Shown here: positions 58,868 to 64,000 of the stretch, one piece after another
How the letters are laid out: every line of letters starts with the position of its first letter
Position numbering within the stretch: the first letter of the stretch is position 1
IMG/VR virus record: IMGVR_UViG_3300045960_000114
Span: 1-64,000 of that record
DNA from: a virus
DNA length: 64,000 nt
Strand: one strand, 5' to 3'
Notes under the pieces: generated by a model
Database searches by the model: none
The model's input: the letters and a program-made list of their open reading frames with translations, nothing else
Told to the model about the DNA's origin: nothing
Translations under genes and position numbers: made by a program

Positions 58868-58868
58868 T

Positions 58869-59690
58869 ATGATCAACCATGCGCGCACACTGCTGCTTAA
58901 CAAGGACGGAAACAAGCGTCCAGGTACCGATTTCTATCTGGAGGAGTTTGTCGATCCGACGTTCCGGGTTTTGAGCTATTCCCAGGAGTTGACGGAGCTG
59001 CGCACCGTGCTTGTAGGCCGTTCACCCGATGATGGTTATCTCAACTTCCGCCTCAGGCAGTACATGACTCTGTTAGACAGCACAGAATTCGTAACGTACG
59101 TAGAGGCGCTCGATCCGCGCATCACGTACACAGGCCAGTCACCTGACGTTCAGCGCACCTACAATAAAGCCACAGCCCTGCAGGCTGAGCCGACCAGCAG
59201 CTCGTCGTCTTCGTCCTCTCCGAGCAGCGGAAGCGGCGATATCCTATTCGTGGGTGACATCGTGACGCTACCCTCAGTCGTCTATTATAAGTGGCGAATC
59301 GACGTGATTGCCCCGTTCGTGGTGAGAACCACGTTCAATCGGACTCAGCAGTATGTCGATACGGTTGTGACCATTTCGGATGGCATCACCAGCCCGATCG
59401 CCATGGCGGGTCAGCCCTCGTTCAACGTCAGAATCCGAGAGAATGTTTCCCTGCGCCCGGGTGACGCGTGGAACATCGAGTCATTCGTCGCGCCGACTGA
59501 CGATATGGCGGGCGTCGTGACACAGCTTAATGAGACTAACCCTCAGTATCTCGGTTACGTTTTCCCGTCTACAGAGCCGTACAAGACGTTCAAGGACCTG
59601 TGGAAGAAGCAGGAGATACTGTCTTACCAACTCAGTGGCTTGCTCCTGGCGTGGATCTACCGTGCCGAGGAGGAGCGCTTGCATGGCTAG
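58869..59690 (+). CDS. Baseplate-region structural protein with eight-serine linker
   Basis: A 273-residue protein, ATG 1 base after the upstream stop. An N-terminal domain (residues 1-105) is joined by an eight-serine run (59196-59219) to a beta-rich domain (YYKWRIDVIAPFVVRTTFNR; FNVRIRENVSLRPGDAW). The C-terminal helix is WKKQEILSYQLSGLLLAWIY. The stop overlaps the next gene. It lies between tube-like and hub genes and is probably a baseplate protein. Confidence 0.5.
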   Translation: MINHARTLLLNKDGNKRPGTDFYLEEFVDPTFRVLSYSQELTELRTVLVGRSPDDGYLNFRLRQYMTLLDSTEFVTYVEALDPRITYTGQSPDVQRTYNKATALQAEPTSSSSSSSSPSSGSGDILFVGDIVTLPSVVYYKWRIDVIAPFVVRTTFNRTQQYVDTVVTISDGITSPIAMAGQPSFNVRIRENVSLRPGDAWNIESFVAPTDDMAGVVTQLNETNPQYLGYVFPSTEPYKTFKDLWKKQEILSYQLSGLLLAWIYRAEEERLHG

Positions 59691-61347
59691 TGGGCTGCGT
59701 AACGGGTATGTGATCAAAGTCACTGGCCACGTGATTCTGGGTGGCAAGGACTACGACATATCCAAAGTGGATATTGAATTCTCGCTTGGCGATGTTGGCC
59801 GGGCTGAAGTCTATATACCCGTAGGGCGTGTTGCTAAGAGTTCTAGCAACATGAACTCCATCTCCACTTCCAACGGAATGCTCGACACGATCGGCCCGAT
59901 GACACCAGCTGAAGTGCGGCTGAAATTCGAGCCGAAGGGTCAGGGCGCACCCAAGGGACGAAACTTGGGCTTTCCCGCGAACAAAGATTTTGCGGTATTT
60001 AAGGGATTCGTGCAATCTCCGGGTCAGACCAGGATTTACGGCGGTACGGCGAACATGGTGGTTAAACTGTTTGGGTTCTTAGGCAGTTTGGCTGGTGCAT
60101 CATCTTTTAACAGCGGGTTCAGGCTGTTACCTTCGGCTAATTCTGCTGTGCCAGTTCTCGTCGGGTACTCGAGTAGTTCAATGGCTGATAATATTGCTGA
60201 TTGGTACACGATTAACTTTGGCGAAAAGATCACGGAGAATATGTGGACGTTGGGTCTTTATGAAATGTTGAAGTACGCGATCGGTCAGAAGAACATGTGG
60301 AATCAACTTACAGCCGGAGCCGGGGCAACTCGTGCGGCGTTGGATAGAGTTAATGCAGGAGTTTATGGTGGATTTCCATTAAGGCTTCTCATGTTTAATA
60401 CATCCGCAAAATCGTTGGTAAGTAAGCAGATCACGCGTTTCTTTTCATACGCTATACATATGCTGTGGAAGTATGGCAAAGAGAGTGGGGGTAATTTTTT
60501 TACGGTAATAAAGCAGCTTGAGAATGCCTTTTTGTGGACGATGGTGCCAGGTATTAATAACGACGGGTTACTACCTCTCACGCAGATGCTTTCGCAGAGC
60601 TACATTACTGTGCATCCAGACGAGTATTTTGGTGAGTCGTTGGAGACGAGCTGGAACGAGGACGATTATAGCTACTTGACTGAAGTTGGCGTATTACCTG
60701 GCAATGCGAGTACGACCCCGTGGCAGGAATCTCCGACGAAGGCAAAATTTGTCGGATATGCGACGCTTAATGATATTGGGGTATCTGAAAAAGATTTATT
60801 AAAGTGGCCAGCCAGGGTAATGATTGCTCGCGCGCAACCATGGATGCTACCGCCATCCCCGTCAGCAAAAGATGGGAATAATGCTGGCGAGGAGCTGAAT
60901 GACATGTGGAGCCCTAAGTTGGCTGGCCGCGAAAAACCAGAGGATCAGCAGTGGTCTAAGCAGGAACTAGCCTATACAGAAGCACGACTGGGGTCTAACT
61001 ACGCTAAAGCTTGCCTGGTTAATGAGCTTTTTTATAACCGAAAGATGCGCTTTATGGGTAAGGCCAGGTTCGATATCTGCCCGGGCAGTACGATTGGCGT
61101 GGAGGTAGTAGAGGATCCGTTCTCAAACGTGAAACCGCAGGTGTTGTATGGCTTTGTTGAATACGTTAAGATAAATGTCGGGCTGGGTAACGGAAACCCG
61201 AATGCTTCAACCGTGTTTGGGTTGTCCAGTGTTCGTACGAAACCGGAGCACGAGCAGTACACAGTAAACAGTCATCCAATGTATCTGGCCTCCGGGAATC
61301 CGGCGGTGGGATTCAAGGGGGCTCCGCTGACGGAGGAGGCTAAATAA
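59683..61347 (+). CDS. Putative baseplate hub protein
   Basis: A 554-residue protein; ATG 59683 preceded by GAGGAGCGCTTGC. A long upstream extension of this frame is not supported. The N-terminal beta barrel (YVIKVTGHVILGGKDYDISK; VDIEFSLGDVGRAEVYIP) and the C-terminal KARFDICPGSTIGVEVVEDP and VLYGFVEYVKINVGLG segments look like gp27/gpD hub domains. The interior is helical and aromatic. It sits just after the spike/tube cluster. From about 60050 the coding sequence is clearly more AT-rich than its neighbours, suggesting a different origin or exchange. Confidence 0.45.
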   Translation: MASGLRNGYVIKVTGHVILGGKDYDISKVDIEFSLGDVGRAEVYIPVGRVAKSSSNMNSISTSNGMLDTIGPMTPAEVRLKFEPKGQGAPKGRNLGFPANKDFAVFKGFVQSPGQTRIYGGTANMVVKLFGFLGSLAGASSFNSGFRLLPSANSAVPVLVGYSSSSMADNIADWYTINFGEKITENMWTLGLYEMLKYAIGQKNMWNQLTAGAGATRAALDRVNAGVYGGFPLRLLMFNTSAKSLVSKQITRFFSYAIHMLWKYGKESGGNFFTVIKQLENAFLWTMVPGINNDGLLPLTQMLSQSYITVHPDEYFGESLETSWNEDDYSYLTEVGVLPGNASTTPWQESPTKAKFVGYATLNDIGVSEKDLLKWPARVMIARAQPWMLPPSPSAKDGNNAGEELNDMWSPKLAGREKPEDQQWSKQELAYTEARLGSNYAKACLVNELFYNRKMRFMGKARFDICPGSTIGVEVVEDPFSNVKPQVLYGFVEYVKINVGLGNGNPNASTVFGLSSVRTKPEHEQYTVNSHPMYLASGNPAVGFKGAPLTEEAK

Positions 61348-62139
61348 GTGATAAGCGATACTCCTGAGCACAAAGAGAACAACTTCCCCGTGTGGAAGCC
61401 GGAACCACCCAAGCGAAAGCCTTCCTTGGACGAGGTTTACAGCAAGTGGAAGATGGCACCCACGCCCGGCAACTTCTCGGAGCTGCTTGACTCGGCCAGG
61501 CCGGTGATGAACTCAGCGCTCACCACCTACGCAGGCGGCAACAAGTCGTACCTGGGCCACGCCAAGCTGCTGGCAGCCAAAGCTTTCAGGACATACGACC
61601 CGACCCGGGGAGTTAAGCTGCATACTCACCTGATCACGCAGATGCAGCCGCTCATGCGCACAGCGCGCGAGCACAACATGCCAGTTTACGTGCCGGAGCG
61701 TGTGAGCATCGAGGGTGCCCACCTCAGGCGGGCTGAGCGTGAGCTGAATGAAAAACTGGGTCGGGAACCAGCTGACACTGAGTTGGCGGATCACACCGGC
61801 CTATCCTTGAAACGAATCCTCCACATCCGGAAATTCAACCGAGGTGATGTACCTGAGTCTGGGTTGACCATGCGGGCAGAAGACGGTGAGGAGGAAGTTT
61901 TTCACCCGGCCATGGAGACGAAGGACCACAACAAGGTCTTCCTGGAGTACGTTCACCACGACCTGGACCCCATCAACCAGAAGATACTGGAGTGGAAGAC
62001 AGGGCTCAATGGAGTCAGGGTGTTGTCAAACAACGAGATCGCAAGGCGGCTGAAACTGTCACCCGCAGCCATTTCGCAGCGGTCGGCGAAGATCGCGCAG
62101 ATGGTGGCTGAAGCACAATCTACGGAGGGTTTGAAATGA
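61348..62139 (+). CDS. Sigma-70-like transcription factor
   Basis: A 263-residue protein starting at GTG right after the upstream TAA, with CGGAGGAGG in front. Region 2 is KAFRTYDPTRGVKLHTHLIT followed by QPLMRTAREHNMPVYVPERV. Region 3 is ELNEKLGREPADTELADHTG followed by LSLKRILHIRK. Region 4 resembles YVHHDLDPINQKILEWKTGL followed by the helix-turn-helix LSNNEIARRLKLSPAAISQR. Region 1 is absent. It is probably a phage sigma factor directing the phage RNA polymerase (or the host one) to late promoters. Its position inside the baseplate module is unusual. Confidence 0.82.
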   Translation: MISDTPEHKENNFPVWKPEPPKRKPSLDEVYSKWKMAPTPGNFSELLDSARPVMNSALTTYAGGNKSYLGHAKLLAAKAFRTYDPTRGVKLHTHLITQMQPLMRTAREHNMPVYVPERVSIEGAHLRRAERELNEKLGREPADTELADHTGLSLKRILHIRKFNRGDVPESGLTMRAEDGEEEVFHPAMETKDHNKVFLEYVHHDLDPINQKILEWKTGLNGVRVLSNNEIARRLKLSPAAISQRSAKIAQMVAEAQSTEGLK

Positions 62140-62573
62140 TCGACCCTCAACTTGAGCAAAGCGTCGTTCCATACATGATCCAGACGGAGAAGCGCATCTC
62201 GGAGAAGATGAAGGCCGGCGGCGACCGGCCCTGGCTCGATTTTGCTGATTACAAGGGACTGACTCCGGCGGGGAAGTTTGACTTTGCCAAACTGCACGAG
62301 AATTTCAACCGGAAGTCAGCCACGGATGATTACGCGAGCAAACGAAAACAACGGGATGCCCAGGTGAAGGACATCCAAACGTCCAAACTGTCGATCGACT
62401 TCCTGTCAGGCTGTGAGCGCGATTGGCGCATGCGCACGCGCAGCCGGGTCCGCATGTTCGTGCACGCAGAGGTCACCTCGCCGGCTGCCCTTGGCGACTC
62501 AGCTGGCCCGCTGCGGAAGAACACAATCGACTGGATGTCGAATATCATGGTTGAGGAGCCAGACAAGCAATGA
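62136..62573 (+). CDS. Hypothetical baseplate-region protein
   Basis: A 145-residue helical, basic protein overlapping both neighbours by 4 bases. It has charged helices (SKRKQRDAQVKDIQTSKLSI) and an Arg-rich stretch (CERDWRMRTRSRVRMFVHAE). No known motif. Its place between the sigma factor and the gp25-like gene suggests a baseplate assembly or regulatory role, unproven. Confidence 0.45.
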   Translation: MIDPQLEQSVVPYMIQTEKRISEKMKAGGDRPWLDFADYKGLTPAGKFDFAKLHENFNRKSATDDYASKRKQRDAQVKDIQTSKLSIDFLSGCERDWRMRTRSRVRMFVHAEVTSPAALGDSAGPLRKNTIDWMSNIMVEEPDKQ

Positions 62574-63043
62574 GCACTTCAACCAACTACAGCGGCAGGA
62601 CGGTTGACCTGCTGATTTTTCAAAACACGAAGCCCTCTGGAAACCAGAAGATCTTCATGGGATTCGGCACGGGCGGTGAGTTGACGACTGGCGTCCAGAA
62701 GGTGTCGCAGACCTTCACCACGATCCTGCTGACTGACATAGGCTCGGTGTACGACCAGCCTGATTACGGGACCGATCTGATACTGTCCATACAGTCTGGA
62801 CAGACGCAGAACGGAAGCGATCTCGAATCGGCGTTCAACATCGCAGCGGCGGCTGCAAAGTCGATCATGGATCAGGCCGCCGAAGATGCAGGTGCGCCGC
62901 CAGATGAGCGCTTGAGCACGGCTGTGCTCTCGGACTACATCCTGGACAAGAACAGTGGGAAGATCGTATTGACCGTGGTGATCACCACGGAGGCCGGTGC
63001 AAGTGCGACCATCTACCTGCCTGTGAGTGTGCCCATCACATGA
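62570..63043 (+). CDS. gp25-like baseplate wedge protein
   Basis: A 157-residue protein. The gp25/gpW-like signature region is GSVYDQPDYGTDLILSIQSG, containing the 'P-x-Y/F-G-x-x-L' strand. It is followed by a helix (LESAFNIAAAAAKSIMDQAA) and C-terminal beta strands (KIVLTVVITTEAGASATIYL). The family is a conserved component of contractile baseplates. It overlaps the neighbouring genes by 4 bases on each side. Confidence 0.55.
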   Translation: MSTSTNYSGRTVDLLIFQNTKPSGNQKIFMGFGTGGELTTGVQKVSQTFTTILLTDIGSVYDQPDYGTDLILSIQSGQTQNGSDLESAFNIAAAAAKSIMDQAAEDAGAPPDERLSTAVLSDYILDKNSGKIVLTVVITTEAGASATIYLPVSVPIT

Positions 63044-64000
63044 ACATGCGCGACCTGAAAGCGTCGTTGTATAAACGGGTGCTGACCAAGCGGGCGGCGC
63101 TGAAGCCCGACATCACCCTGCTGCCGCACCAGGAACGCGTGGTGTCCAAATGGCAGGGCGAGGACCAGCCGCCGGGCATGCTGGTCTATCACGGGCTGGG
63201 CAGCGGCAAGACCCCCACGTCGATCGCCGTCGGCGAGTCCATGCCGGGCATCAAGAACGTGGTCGTGCCTGCCGCGCTGCGCGAGAACTACCGCAAGCAG
63301 CTGCGCCAGTTCTCCACCGACCCTCGCAAGTACCATGTCATGTCTTACGAAGAGGCATTGAAAGGCAAGCCGGAATCATCGCTCACCGTTTTCGACGAGG
63401 CGCATCGGATGGGACGTGAAGGGACAGCCATTAGTATGCTGCCCCGACGGATGACAGGTAGAAAGCTGCTGCTGACAGGCACCCCGGTACGTAACGAGCC
63501 GTCGGAGATCGTGCCGCTGCTCAAGGCCATCGCCCCGGATCGGCCCATCCCGAAGACGCAGGAGGCGTTCAATCAGCAGTTTATTCGCACGCAGCTGGTT
63601 CATCCCGACATCCTCACGCGGCTGTTCCTGGGGATCAAACCAGGCGAGCGGCAGGTGTTCACGGAGCCTGAGAAGTTCAAAAAGCTGGTTGAGGGGCGTG
63701 TCGACTACCAGCCGTCGAAAGGCGAGTTCCCGGGGTTTGATGAAAAGCACATCGACGTGGACATGACACCAGAGCAGTCGGATCTGTACCGGGGCGTGAT
63801 GAGTGGCAGTCCGATGGCCTGGAAGATCCGGCTCAACCTGCCGCCTAGCAAGGCAGAATCAGCCCGGCTGAACTCGTTTTTGTCGGGTGTGCGGCAGATC
63901 TCTAATAATCCCTCCGCTTACGACAAGCGGCTGGTGGGCGACCCTGTCGATCACTCCCCGAAGCTGCAGCGTATGGTGGATGACGTGCAGAAGGGGTTGA
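63040..64000 (+). CDS. SNF2-like DEAH helicase, N-terminal part (runs off the window)
   Basis: The gene starts at ATG 63040, overlapping the upstream stop (ATGA), and is open to the window edge. The first 320 residues are seen. Walker A is GLGSGKTPTSIA, Walker B is VFDEAH, and motif III is LLTGTPVRN, preceded by LLPHQERVVSKW. This is superfamily 2, SNF2-like. A long linker of about 100 residues follows motif III. Likely role: DNA remodelling, replication or transcription support. The N-terminus (MNMRDLKASLYKRVLTKRAA) resembles the short motif of putative internal proteins. The C-terminal helicase lobe is not visible. Confidence 0.85.
   Translation, partial: MNMRDLKASLYKRVLTKRAALKPDITLLPHQERVVSKWQGEDQPPGMLVYHGLGSGKTPTSIAVGESMPGIKNVVVPAALRENYRKQLRQFSTDPRKYHVMSYEEALKGKPESSLTVFDEAHRMGREGTAISMLPRRMTGRKLLLTGTPVRNEPSEIVPLLKAIAPDRPIPKTQEAFNQQFIRTQLVHPDILTRLFLGIKPGERQVFTEPEKFKKLVEGRVDYQPSKGEFPGFDEKHIDVDMTPEQSDLYRGVMSGSPMAWKIRLNLPPSKAESARLNSFLSGVRQISNNPSAYDKRLVGDPVDHSPKLQRMVDDVQKGL

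Noticed and set aside
59530-59682. N-terminal extension of the hub gene
   Set aside because: The extra 51 residues are Arg/Ser-rich, lie opposite in frame to the end of the previous gene, and ATG 59683 has a good ribosome site.
61348-62139. Generic helix-turn-helix regulator instead of sigma factor
   Set aside because: The DPTRG region-2 segment and the LGREPADTELA region-3 segment together are specific enough to prefer sigma-70.

Overview
This window is a 64-kb stretch of a large, GC-rich tailed bacteriophage of the contractile-tail (myovirus) type. The evidence is an HK97-like major capsid protein next to a capsid-maturation protease and a scaffold-like protein, a tail sheath followed by a tail tube, a VgrG/gp5-like central spike, a gp25-like baseplate protein, long repetitive tail fibres, and almost no intergenic DNA. 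No stretch longer than 300 bases lacks a gene. I recognised no terminase, portal, tRNA or rRNA. The host is not identifiable from the sequence; canonical sigma-70-type promoter boxes and a small lipoprotein are compatible with a Gram-negative host.

Layout. (1) 1-2975, plus strand: tail-fibre or adhesin genes, including the end of a LamG-like lectin and a PKD plus BspA-type repeat protein. (2) 3003-11240, minus strand: a tightly coupled 13-gene operon of glycosyltransferases, SAM methyltransferases, a radical SAM/SPASM protein and zinc-finger proteins. It is read from a near-consensus sigma-70 promoter at 11263-11291. (3) 11417-16161, plus strand: an 825-residue Ser/Gly repeat fibre and two tandem RCC1 beta-propeller proteins. 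(4) 16210-18495: a TPR glycosyltransferase and two more methyltransferases. (5) 18559-21096: a small lipoprotein and unknown phage proteins. (6) 21108-32026: the phage's own multisubunit RNA polymerase. One 2166-residue ORF carries beta fused to the N-terminal half of beta-prime, with SET-like and 2H-phosphoesterase-like domains inserted in beta and an intein with LAGLIDADG endonuclease motifs at a conserved beta site. The C-terminal half of beta-prime is a separate gene, and five small genes lie between the halves. (7) 32040-43371: putative internal head proteins, protease, scaffold candidate, decoration candidate and major capsid protein. (8) 43445-53204: neck and tail genes, sheath and tube. 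(9) 53264-63043: spike, a likely -1 frameshifted tail-assembly chaperone pair, hub and baseplate genes, and a sigma-70-like factor embedded among them. (10) 63040 to the edge: a SNF2/DEAH helicase that runs off the window.

How it may fit together (inference). The polymerase and the sigma-like factor could give the phage its own transcription system for late genes, while the sugar island keeps a host-type promoter. The glycosyltransferases and methyltransferases flank the fibre genes, and serine runs recur in tail proteins, so glycosylation of the virion itself is a reasonable hypothesis alongside modification of host surface sugars. Several putative internal proteins share a short N-terminal motif that could be a head-targeting signal.
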